DNA from: Pigmentiphaga litoralis
Lineage (GTDB): Bacteria > Pseudomonadota > Gammaproteobacteria > Burkholderiales > Burkholderiaceae_B
Direction of reading: 5' to 3'
DNA length: 64,000 nucleotides
NCBI RefSeq assembly: GCF_014651835.1
Contig: NZ_BMXQ01000001.1
Location: 186,001-250,000, forward strand
This document shows positions 57,301 through 64,000 of the stretch, piece after piece; the first letter of the stretch is position 1, and every line of letters begins with the position of its first letter. Under the pieces are notes generated by a model. It saw only the letters and a list, made by a program, of their open reading frames with translations, ran no database searches and had not been told where the DNA came from. Position numbers and translations under genes: made by a program.

Positions 57301-60300
57301 AGGCCACCGCCGCGTTGCGGGTGGTGTCGTACACCTTGTCGACGCCGCTGACCGAGATGCTCAGATTGGCCTTGGCGATGTTGGCCTGGGTCGATGCGGT
57401 CGTGTTGGCCGTGTAGTTGCCGGCGTCGATACCCGTCACGGAAATATCCGACACCGTAATGCTCTTGCCGTTGCCCGCGTTCTTGTCCGAGAACGCCGCG
57501 CCGCCATGGGCCAGCGTCAGGACGTCGCTGCCAAGGCGGTTGTCGTTGAGCGTGACCGCAGCGCCCGTGGTGGCGTCATAGGTCTTGTTGGCGCCGGTGG
57601 CGCCCACCGTCAGCACGGCCTTGTTGATGGTCGCGGTCGTGGCGGCCGTGGTGTTGAACGTGTAGTTGTTCGCGTCCGTTCCCGCCAGGGTGATGCCCGC
57701 GACAGATATGGCTTTGTTTGCCTCGGCGTTCTTGTCGGCAAACGTCGCCTGGCCATACCCCAGTGTCAGCACGTCGGTGCCAAGGCGGTTGTCGGTCAGC
57801 GTCACGGTGGCGCCGCGTGTGGCGTCGTAGGTCTTGTCGTTGCCGTTCGCACCAATCGCCAACGCGGCCTTGGTGATGGTGCCGGTGCCGGACGTGGTAC
57901 CGACGCGGTAGTTGCCTGCCGCGGCGCCACTCAGTTGAACGCCCGACAGCGAAAGCGCCTTGCCCGCGCCGGCATCCTTGGTCGCGAAGACAGTGGTGCC
58001 GCTGGCGGCGACCTCGTCGCTGTTGACGGTGTTGCCCAGCGTGAAGGTCGCACCCGTCAGACCCGTGGTGGCGTCGTACAACTTGCTGCCGGTGGCATTG
58101 ACAGTCAGCACGCGCTGGTCGACGGTCAGGGTGCCATCGGTGACGGCGCCCAGGGTATAGCCGTTGGCCGTCACAAGCGACGCGCCATCGAGCTTGATGG
58201 CATAGGGCGATGCGGTGACGACCGCGGTCGCGGCCGAGCCGTCGGACGTCACAACCGGCGATCCCGCCAGCACGGTGGCAAGCGAGTCGCCCACGTAGGC
58301 GTTGGTCACGCCCGTTTCCAGACCGCCAATGGTGAAGGCGGCCGAGACGTCCAGCGCATCGCCGTAGGTCTTGTTCAGCGTCTTGCCGCTGAAGGTCAGG
58401 ACCGGGGTAGCGTTGAACAGGTAGCGGTTGCCGGTCGCCGTGACCGATGTGGGCGCAAGGCCCGCCAGCGTGGCGTTCCAGACGGCGGTGTTCTGGCTGT
58501 TCAGATTGCCGAAGGTGTTGCCGGCCTTGTCGCCGACATAGATCAGCCAGCGGTGGTTGGCGTCGGTCGTGACGGCGGCCGCGCCGGCGTTGTTGATGAA
58601 GTGGCCGGCAGTGTCCGTGGCCAGCACGGCATTGCCGTTCAGGGCCTTGACGCTGCCGCCGGCCGCGATCGTCAGATCGGCGCCCGAGGTCACGCGGGCA
58701 TCGCCCGCGGCGGAGCTGACCGCGCCTGCGATCGTGACGGCGCCGGTGCTGGCGATCTCGACGCCATTGAGCGCGGTCGCGCTGTTGACGAGCGCCGCAT
58801 TGCTGCTGGCGACCTTGATGGTGTCACCGGTCAGGTTCAGGCTGCCGAATTCGTTGCCCGCATTGCTCAGGTCGATGCCCAGCGTGCCGGCCGCCGACGG
58901 CGTGGCCGTGAAGCTGGCGTTGCCCGTGACCTTCAATGTGGTGTTGGCCGATTGCACGATGCCGGTCTGGACATCCGCGCCGCCACTGGCAATGGTCGGC
59001 GCCACGGTGGCGACCGAGATCTTGCCGCCGATCGCGTTCTGCGCGCCCGACAGTCCGACCGCATCGCCCGCGATCGCCTGGGCGCCAAAGACGGCGCTGC
59101 TGGCTTCGCTGATGACGGTCAGATTGCCCGCCTCGACACGGTCGCCCAGCGTCACGACGCCGTTCTGCTTGACGACCGTCGTACCGGTCGCGCCCGAAAT
59201 GGCCAGCAGACCGAACAGGTTGCCGGTGTTGCCCAGGTTGACCGATGCGCCGGTAGGGGAGAACTGACCCGCCACCTTCACGGACGTGCCCGCTGCCTGG
59301 CTGATCGTCTGGCCGGTCGCATCGAGGGCGTAGGTGCCGCCGACGAGCGTGTCGCCCAGGACGGTTGCCGCCGCACCGCGGTTGTCGATGGAGACATTGC
59401 CGGCGGAATGCGTGGTGGTGAGCGACAGGTCGCCGCCCACGGTCAGTTTGGCTGCATTGGCCTGGCCAATCAGGCCGGCGGCTGCCAGCGTGGCATTGCC
59501 GGTGATGTTGGTGGTGGCGCCCAGGGTGATGCCGGCGGTCGATGTCGCGGTCAGCGTGCCGCCCAGCGTCGTGGCCCCCAGGGTGGTCTCGGCATTTTCC
59601 TGCACCGTGGCGTTTCTGCCCTTGAGGCTCAGTACGCCAAAGGTGTTGCCGCTGCGGTTCAGGGTGATGTCGTGCGTGCCGGCGTCCAGCGTCACGGCCG
59701 CCGTACCGAGTGCCCAGGCATTGCCTTGCACGATGTCGCGGGTGTTGGTCAGTGCCAATGCCGATGCCGGCGTCGATACCGACACCGCGCCGAACGAATT
59801 GGTTGCGCTTGTCAACGAAACGGCGCCCGGTGCCGAGACGGCCAGCGCGCCGGAGGTCAGCCCGCCCGCGGTCTGCGTGATCGAACCGCCCGTGGTCAGC
59901 GCGAGGCCGGTCGTGCCGGCCGCCACGTTGCCGGCCAGGGTCAGGTTGCCCGAGTCGACCACCCCGATGGACAGCGAGCTCAGGCCGGCGGGCAGCTGGC
60001 CCAGTTCGCTCGCCGTCAGGCTGAGCGAACCTGCAGTGGGCGTCGACGCGCCGAGCGTAATGGCCCGGCCCGCGGTAAAGGTCTCGATGGCCAGCGTGCC
60101 GGTGCTGCTGATCGCGCCGCCCAGGTCGACATTGTCACCAATGAAGCGCAGGGGATTGGCGCCTGCCGTGACAGTGCCGTTCAGGTCCAAGGTCCCGGTG
60201 CGCGCGTTGAGCGCCGTGCCGGCCGTCGTCACCAGCGCGCCGTTGACGCGGACGCCCGTGCCTTCAAGCGCGCCGTTGGCGGTCGTGGTGGCGCCGGTGT

Positions 60301-63300
60301 ACGTCTGGGCGCCGCTGGTGCGGACGTTGCCGACCGACACATTGCCGCCGGTCACCGACAGCGAGGCGAGCGCCGTGCTGGCGCCAACGGGGCTCAGTTG
60401 CACACTGCCCGCGCCGGCATTCACCGCCAGCGCCTGCGCGCCGTCAATGCCGCCTTCCAGCGTGATCGCGCTGTTGCTGCTGGAGATCGACACCGGGCCT
60501 TGCGCGAGGGTCGTGCCGCCGGCGACCGTCAGGCCTCCGTTGGCGGCAACCGTGGATGCGCCACCCAGCGTGAGGCGTCCGGCCACGGTGCTGGCGTTCG
60601 TGCCGCCGGCCGTGGCGTTGCCCGCCAGGGTCACGTCGCCCGTTGCCGCCAGGTTGGAGCGCAACGTCGTGGCCTGTTGGAAGACGGTGGCGCCGGTGCC
60701 GGTCAGCGTCAGGGCCGCGCCGATACCGTTGCCAAGCGCGGTCGTGCTGCCGATCGCGCCCGCGAAAGTGGTCGTTCCCGTGCCGCTATTGACGGTCAGG
60801 TTGGATGCGCCATTGAGTGCGCCGCCCACCATGACGGCGCCGTTGTTGGACGTGACGATCACATCGCCCGCCACGTCCACCGCAGTGGTTTCGATCCCGT
60901 CGAAGCCGCTGAGGGTGGTGGTTGCGCCGCTGCGGCCGATCGTGACCTTGCCGGCGCCCAGGTGGGTGCCGACCGAACCATCGGCCAGCGTAACGTTGTT
61001 ACGGAAGGTCGTGGCGCTGCCGTTCTGCACGAGCAAACCGGCGTTGGCGCCGACCGTACTGTCGAACGTGCTTGCGCCTGCGCCTTGCAGCGTCAGGGCT
61101 GCGCCCGTTCCGGTGCCGACATTCGTGACGGCGCCGGTAAAGGTCTTTGCGCCGGTGCCCGTGTTGACCACGAGGTTGCGTGCGCCGCCTGCCAGCGTCT
61201 CGGCGAACGTAACGGCCGAGTTGGCGGTGGCGATCGTCGCGTCGCCCGTCAGGGTCACGCCGTTGTTGAAGGCGATCGCGCCACCGTTCACACCGCTGCC
61301 GACAGTGCCCGCCACGGTGATGCCGCCGGGGGCAGTAAAGTTCATCGCACCCGCCACCGCCAGGTTGGCAGGCAGGCTCAATGTCTGTGCCGTCAGCGAC
61401 AGGCCGGTCAGCAAGGGCGATAGAGTGTTCAGGCCGGTGATTGCGCCGGTCGATCCGCTCAGTGCGTTCAAGGTCAGCGTCTGTGCACCGGTCACCGCGC
61501 CACCCAGCGCAATCGTGCCGCCGTTGGATGTGACGGTGGTTGCGCCCGTCAACGACATGCCGCCATTAAAGGCCAGGCCGTCGTAACCGCTCAGTGTGCT
61601 GCCGATCGTGACCGCGCCGCCGAAGGTGGACCCGGTGTCGCCATTGGCCATGGCAACCGCCTTGGCGAAGGTGACCGGACCTTGCGCGTTGATGCCGCTT
61701 CGGGTGGTGACCGTATCGGCAAAGCTGGTTGCGCCCGCACCCATCAGGGTCAGCGCCGCGCCCACGCCGTCGCCGGTGGCGATCGTGCTGCCGAATGCCC
61801 CTGCGAATGTTTTGGTGCCCGTGCCGGTGGCGACTGTCAGATCGCGCGCGCCGTCGACCGTCCCGTTGAACAGCACGTTGGAATTGAGCGTGGTGACGCT
61901 TGTCGTGCCCGCCAGCGTGGTCGGGCCATTGAAGGTGACGCCGCCTGCTGCGGTGCTGGTCACTGCGCCGTTCAGCGTGATGGCCGTGCCGCCGGTTGCC
62001 GTATAGGTTTGCGCACCCGCGATGCTGATGCCGGCGCCAGGCAGGGTCAGGCTGCTGCCCGTGACCGACAGCGATGTCAGGTCGGTGCCGATGCGCTCCA
62101 GGCCCGTCAGTGCGCCTGTCCCTGCGTTCAGCGTCAGGCCTTGCGCGCCACGCACCGTGCCGGCCGTGGCGAAGGCCAGGGCGCTGTTGTTCGAGTTGAC
62201 CGTGGCAGCGGCGTTCTGCAGTACCAGGCCGTTGCGGAAGGTCAGGCCGCTGTATGCGGACAGGGTCTGTGCCGTCGGCTTGGCAAGGGTGACTTCGCCC
62301 GTGAAGAGTGAGCTTGCGTTGCTGATCGCAGAACCGAGCGTGACGTCGTTCTTGAACGTGACCGGGCCGGTCATCGACACGCCGTTGTTGGTCTGCAGCG
62401 TGCTGTCGAAAGTCGCACCCCCCGAGGTCAGCTGCAGGACCGGGCTGGCATTCGCCGCGCTGCCGATGTTGGACACGGCGCCCCGGAAGTTGGCCGCGCC
62501 AGCTCCCGCGTTGACGATCAATTGTTTGTTGGCGCCGCCCAGCGTCCCATCGAACGTGATGGCCGAATTGACCGATTGCACGGTCAGATCGTTGGCCAGT
62601 GTGACGGGACCCGTGAACGTGATGGCGCCTGCCGCGGTGCTGCTGACGTTGGCGTTGACGGTGATGCCGGCCGCCGAGGTGTAGGACTGGGCGCCTGCGA
62701 TGGTCATGGTCGGCAGGCTGAGCGCGCTGCCCGTCGTGACGAACAGGCCGGTGCTGGCGGAATTGACGCTGCCCAGGCCGGTGACGGTGCCGCCGGCATT
62801 GAGCGTCACGGTGTTGGCGCCAACGTTGATGCCCGTCGTGCTGCCGATATTGGTGATGTCGAACGTGCCGTTGTCGGTGTAGTTCAGCGCGCCGGTCAGG
62901 CCCGCCGCCAGCTTGTTGACGTGGTTGCCGGCGTTCGCAAGGGTGACCGGGCCCGCGCCGCTCAGCAGCAGCGAGTCGGCCTTGATCGCGCCGATCTGGG
63001 TAATGGCGCCGCCCGCGTTCACCGTCATGCCGTTCGTGACGGTCGACGTGTCAAAGACAATGCCATTCTTTGCAAGGATGTCCGCCGTGTCGGCCGACAC
63101 GATCTTCATGGTGCCGAAATCGCTGCGCGGATTGGCATCGAGCACGATCTTGTTGACGCCGGCCGTCAGGGTCGTCAATCCACTGACGTTCCAGGCCGCG
63201 CCGTCGGAGATCAGGTCGTTCTCGGTAATCGCCGCATTGGCTGCGGTAACGACCAGGTCGCCCACCTTGTTCGACGCTTGCGTGAACGCGACGTCATGCG

Positions 63301-64000
63301 TGCCGGCATTCAGGGCGACCGACGCGGTGCCAAGGGTCCAGGCACTGGCCTGGGTAATGTTGTCGTTCTCGGTGATCGCCACACTGGTGGCGCCAGAGAC
63401 CGCCAGGTTGCCCAGCACGTTGGCCGCGTTGGTCAGCGTGACGCCCGCGTTGACGGCTGTCGTCGTCAGCGATGTCGTGCCTGTCGTGGTCCAGGCGCCG
63501 CCCTGCGTGATCACATCGTTTTCGGTAATCGAGACCGGGCCGCCCGTGATGGTCAGGTTGCCCATCTGGTTGGCGACGTTACCGAGCGTGATCGCCTTGT
63601 TGTTTTCCGCAACCAGGTCGACGTTCCTGCCGGACAGGGACCACGCGCTGCCTTGCGTAATCGCGTCGTCTTCCGTGATCTTGACCGACGCGGGCACGCC
63701 CGAGGTCGTGATGATGTCGATGGCGCCCAGCACGTTGCCTGACGCCGTCAGATCAATGCCAAAGGCGCGCGAGTTCAGCGTGACGGGCGCGGCGCCCACC
63801 TTCCAGGCCGCAGCCTGCGTGATCGCGTCGTTTTCGGTGATGAAGACGTACGATGGCGTGCCCTGGATGGCGATGTTGCCCAGTGTGTTCGCCAGATTGT
63901 CCAGCGCAATGGGTCCGTTGGTGGCTTTCAGGGTCGTCGTGCCCGTCGTCACCCACTGACCGTTGTCCGTGATGCTGCTGTTTTCCGTGATGGTCACGGT
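51332..64000 (-). CDS. Giant filamentous surface adhesin with YDG repeats (N-terminus outside window)
   Basis: At least 4221 residues, open to the right edge. N-to-C order within the window: six degenerate units starting ITEND (about 50 residues each); a long beta-helix-like region rich in Gly/Ala/Thr/Val/Asn (residues about 300-1850), including an RWLIYVGDKAGNTF block; one MBG-type domain (LTFSGKTLNKTYGDALDV, near residue 1865); 25 YDG-type repeats (residues about 1970-4040); and a short C-terminal Ig-like piece (LPAWLQFDAKTMTFTA). I see no cysteine and no membrane anchor. Such proteins are usually exported by two-partner secretion; the export domain and its TpsB partner would lie outside the window. 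It is translated toward sapC. Confidence 0.88.
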   Translation of the reverse strand, partial: TVTITENSSITDNGQWVTTGTTTLKATNGPIALDNLANTLGNIAIQGTPSYVFITENDAITQAAAWKVGAAPVTLNSRAFGIDLTASGNVLGAIDIITTSGVPASVKITEDDAITQGSAWSLSGRNVDLVAENNKAITLGNVANQMGNLTITGGPVSITENDVITQGGAWTTTGTTSLTTTAVNAGVTLTNAANVLGNLAVSGATSVAITENDNITQASAWTLGTASVALNAGTHDVAFTQASNKVGDLVVTAANAAITENDLISDGAAWNVSGLTTLTAGVNKIVLDANPRSDFGTMKIVSADTADILAKNGIVFDTSTVTNGMTVNAGGAITQIGAIKADSLLLSGAGPVTLANAGNHVNKLAAGLTGALNYTDNGTFDITNIGSTTGINVGANTVTLNAGGTVTGLGSVNSASTGLFVTTGSALSLPTMTIAGAQSYTSAAGITVNANVSSTAAGAITFTGPVTLANDLTVQSVNSAITFDGTLGGANKQLIVNAGAGAANFRGAVSNIGSAANASPVLQLTSGGATFDSTLQTNNGVSMTGPVTFKNDVTLGSAISNASSLFTGEVTLAKPTAQTLSAYSGLTFRNGLVLQNAAATVNSNNSALAFATAGTVRGAQGLTLNAGTGALTGLERIGTDLTSLSVTGSSLTLPGAGISIAGAQTYTATGGTAITLNGAVTSTAAGGVTFNGPTTLAGTTSVTTLNSNVLFNGTVDGARDLTVATGTGTKTFAGAFGSTIATGDGVGAALTLMGAGATSFADTVTTRSGINAQGPVTFAKAVAMANGDTGSTFGGAVTIGSTLSGYDGLAFNGGMSLTGATTVTSNGGTIALGGAVTGAQTLTLNALSGSTGAITGLNTLSPLLTGLSLTAQTLSLPANLAVAGAMNFTAPGGITVAGTVGSGVNGGAIAFNNGVTLTGDATIATANSAVTFAETLAGGARNLVVNTGTGAKTFTGAVTNVGTGTGAALTLQGAGASTFDSTVGANAGLLVQNGSATTFRNNVTLADGSVGTHLGAGKVTIGRSGATTTLSGFDGIETTAVDVAGDVIVTSNNGAVMVGGALNGASNLTVNSGTGTTTFAGAIGSTTALGNGIGAALTLTGTGATVFQQATTLRSNLAATGDVTLAGNATAGGTNASTVAGRLTLGGASTVAANGGLTVAGGTTLAQGPVSISSSNSAITLEGGIDGAQALAVNAGAGSVQLSPVGASTALASLSVTGGNVSVGNVRTSGAQTYTGATTTANGALEGTGVRVNGALVTTAGTALNARTGTLDLNGTVTAGANPLRFIGDNVDLGGAISSTGTLAIETFTAGRAITLGASTPTAGSLSLTASELGQLPAGLSSLSIGVVDSGNLTLAGNVAAGTTGLALTTGGSITQTAGGLTSGALAVSAPGAVSLTSATNSFGAVSVSTPASALALTNTRDIVQGNAWALGTAAVTLDAGTHDITLNRSGNTFGVLSLKGRNATVQENAETTLGATTLGGTLTATSTAGITLGATTNITGNATLAAAGLIGQANAAKLTVGGDLSLTTTHSAGNVSIDNRGAAATVLGDTLVGGTYALDATGQTISQAAGTSVKVAGQFSPTGASVNLGNTGNLFGLLAISGATGTTVVKQNGVVTLGDRVEAGNLTVISEASSAVFGAQAIAGDAVGLSGAQNAIGGKISVATVAPTIASGGADVQTGIVQSANTTLKVTGNASFTATPSAAGTLGIDLSNAGNEFGSLNLTGDTIKVASSNAALVNSATALNGVEIASTGAVTIAGAVSSAAGDARVTSGADLTIAAGGSVKALNGNAVLATDTAGHFINNAGAAAVTTDANHRWLIYVGDKAGNTFGNLNSQNTAVWNATLAGLAPTSVTATGNRYLFNATPVLTFSGKTLNKTYGDALDVSAAFTIGGLETGVTNAYVGDSLATVLAGSPVVTSDGSAATAVVTASPYAIKLDGASLVTANGYTLGAVTDGTLTVDQRVLTVNATGSKLYDATTGLTGATFTLGNTVNSDEVAASGTTVFATKDAGAGKALSLSGVQLSGAAAGNYRVGTTSGTGTITKAALAIGANGNDKTYDATRGATVTLTDNRLGTDVLTLGYGQATFADKNAEANKAISVAGITLAGTDANNYTFNTTAATTATINKAVLTVGATGANKTYDATTGAAVTLNDNRLGSDVLTLAHGGAAFSDKNAGNGKSITVSDISVTGIDAGNYTANTTASTQANIAKANLSISVSGVDKVYDTTRNAAVAYTDGRFTGDQLTISGTATFGDKNAGNGKAVTVSGITVGGADAGNYTTTTTSALTSANVTKAALTVGATGIAKTYDATTTAAVTLNDNRLGNDQLTLAYGQAALADKNAGAAKAVNVSGITVTGTDAANYTANTTTTTTTNVAQASLTVGATGVDKVYDATTVAKINYTDSRFAGDQLTLSGNAIFADKNAGANKAIAISGITAGGTDMGNYVLANTTALTTASISKAQLVATATGADKVYDGTTVANATLADNRLGTDQLTLGYASANFLDKNVGTGKLINVTGVTLSGTDAGNYTVGTTAIGSGAISKALLAVSLRGTDKVYDATTAATVSLVDNRVSNTDALSISYAGAAFADKNAGVGKAITVTGLRIVGADADNYTIDTSGVTSATANIAKATLTASATGVDKVYDATTGATVSLADNRLGTDQLTLAYGAAAFADKNAGLGKAVTVSGITLSGADAGNYVVNTGAATTATIGKAALTVGATGIDKMYDTTTAATVNLTDNRLANDSLTVAYGGASFADKNVGTNKAVTVSGLTIGGADAGNYVIDTTAATQTTASISKAALTIGATGLDKVYDATAAANVNLGDNRLGADQLTLGYDSAAFADKNAGNGKAVSVAGITVTGVDAGNYVANTTATTTANIAKAQLTVGATGIDKVYDTTTVANVNLNDNRLGTDQLTLGYGNASFADKNAGNGKTVSVAGLTVTGVDAGNYVANTTATTTANIAKATLAIGATGIDKVYDTTTVANVNLNDNRLGADQLTVGYGNAAFADKNAGNGKTVSVAGLTVTGADAGNYVANTATATTANIAKAQLTVGATGIDKVYDATTAASVNLGDNRLGADQLTLGYGSAAFADKNAGNGKAVSVAGISVTGADAGNYVANTTAATTANIAKAQLTVGATGIDKVYDTTTVANVNLNDNRLGNDSLSLAYGNAAFADKNAGNGKTVSVAGISVTGADAGNYVANTTTATNASIAKAQLTVGATGLDKVYDTTTVAGVNLNDNRLGADQLTVSYGVAAFADKNAGAGKTVSVSGITVAGADAGNYAVNGGTTTTANIAKAQLTVGATGIDKVYDTTTVANVNLNDNRLGADQLTLGYGNASFADKNVGNGKAVSVAGISVTGADAGNYVANTTAATTANIAKAQLTVGATGIDKVYDTTTVANVNLDDNRLGNDSLSLSYANAAFADKNAGSNKAVNVAGITVTGADAGNYLANTTASTTANVAQAALTVGATGIDKVYDATTNASVALADNRLGNDSLTLSYGNAAFADKNAGAGKLVNVAGIAIAGADAGNYVANTTAATTANIAKASLTVGATGTDKVYDTTTVANVNLNDNRYGNDQLSLGYGNAAFADKNAGSNKAVSVAGIAVTGADAGNYVANTTAATTANIAKAQLTVGATGIDKVYDTTTVANVNLNDNRLGADQLTLGYANAAFADKNAGAGKLVNVAGIAITGADAGNYVANTTAATTATIGKASLTVGAAGVDKVYDATTVANVNLIDNRLGADELTLGYTNAAFADKNAGSNKAVNVAGITLGGADAGNYVANTTAATTANIAKAQLTVGATGIGKVYDTTTVASVNLNDNRLGADQLAVTYANAAYADKNAGANKRVDVAGISVTGADAANYVANTTATTTATIARAALTATATGIDKTYDASTAVTVALADNRLGNDSLTLSYANASVADKNAGLDKQVLVSGISVSGADAANYTVNGTASTTADIARASLTVTGTGLPKVYDGSTIGIVEFADNRIAGDNLTIVNPIAAFLDTEVGQGKTLNVSGFSLGGADAGNYLLASNSFTTTADIIAASALPPVLPPAVPPTIMATQTQAVLTPPPAATETLPVMTNLAMTSSTGGVVIGAATVPTSATTGNAANVVGATADGRAVTGTLTLVPRGETSTMDLAVQTGNSTSWSFKVPADAVKAVLPASAVAVDAVLDNGQALPAWLQFDAKTMTFTAIDAPAGALPLKAAVRFNSTSQVIDVLVTP
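51880..58115 (-). repeat. Array of 25 YDG repeats, unit 249 bp
   Basis: Unit of about 83 residues with the pattern G(I/V)DKVYDTTT, then DNRLGxDQLTLxY, FADKNAGNGKAV, GADAGNYVANTT and ANIAKA. I counted 25 KxYD motifs. The exact period is 249 bp (measured from 53081 to 53330). Units in about 52.5-55.6 kb are nearly identical, while those at both ends are diverged, pointing to recent expansion in the middle. Array assembly errors are possible here. Confidence 0.9.
63100..64000 (-). repeat. ITEND repeats, about 150-bp unit
   Basis: Six visible units opening with ITEN or ITED followed by an AW motif about eight residues later. Spacing of the motif is 147-162 bp. The repeat continues past the right edge. 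Confidence 0.8.

Noticed and set aside
51880-58115. Regular array suggesting CRISPR
   Set aside because: The 249-bp units are fully in-frame coding repeats without spacers.
50594-61423. Two very long plus-strand open frames (about 1618 and 1929 codons) opposite the adhesin
   Set aside because: They are antisense reflections of the repetitive minus-strand gene. The composition is arginine/valine/glycine repeats with no known domains, and the adhesin frame carries recognisable domains.

Overview
The window is a GC-rich bacterial chromosome segment. Its gene content and order (rne/rluC divergent, yceD-rpmF-plsX-fabHDG-acpP-fabF, rpoE-rseA-mucB-mucD-lepA-lepB-rnc-era-recO-pdxJ-acpS) point to a betaproteobacterium of the order Burkholderiales. 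The Bug-type solute receptor and the general style suggest an Alcaligenaceae-like (Bordetella/Achromobacter/Pigmentiphaga-type) organism. The genus is inference; the order is well supported by synteny.

Layout. (1) 1-2.7 kb, minus strand: the N-terminal part of a membrane sensor histidine kinase that runs off the left edge, preceded by an orphan Bug/TctC periplasmic receptor. (2) 2.8-13.1 kb: RNase E (minus) divergent from rluC, a HAD phosphatase and sppA; then a convergent pair, a tetrapyrrole-methylase-family methyltransferase and a YceF-type Maf (minus); then yceD and rpmF. (3) 13.3-19 kb: the fatty acid cluster plsX-fabH-fabD-fabG-acpP-fabF, with an acpP terminator. (4) 19-36.7 kb: envelope stress operon (YgfX-like, rpoE, rseA, mucB, mucD), then lepA, lepB, rnc, era, recO, pdxJ, acpS, nagZ, uvrC, pgsA and an MFS exporter. 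(5) 37.1-50.5 kb: a nitrogen scavenging island made of a large BTAD/ATPase/TPR regulator, urea carboxylase and the complete UrtABCDE urea ABC transporter. A near-perfect sigma-54 promoter and a 17-bp NtrC-like palindrome lie just in front of urea carboxylase. (6) 50.5-64 kb, minus strand: the C-terminal 4.2 thousand residues of a giant cysteine-free surface adhesin with 25 YDG repeats of about 83 residues, followed by a SapC-family gene and a strong terminator.

How the parts work together. Regions 3 and 4 are housekeeping: lipid precursors, ACP and its activating synthase, translation, RNA processing, repair and envelope quality control. Region 5 looks like a regulated import-and-carboxylate route for urea (or a relative such as guanidine). 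Allophanate hydrolase is not in the window. Region 6 is an accessory surface structure.

Unusual features. At least eight GC-rich minisatellites (13-24 bp units) sit between 10 and 36 kb, at gene ends, in spacers, or inside the non-conserved tails of RNase III, AcpS and UvrC. UvrC carries a long Asp-rich N-terminal extension. The regulator in front of urea carboxylase contains a cyclase-like domain whose metal-binding aspartates are gone.
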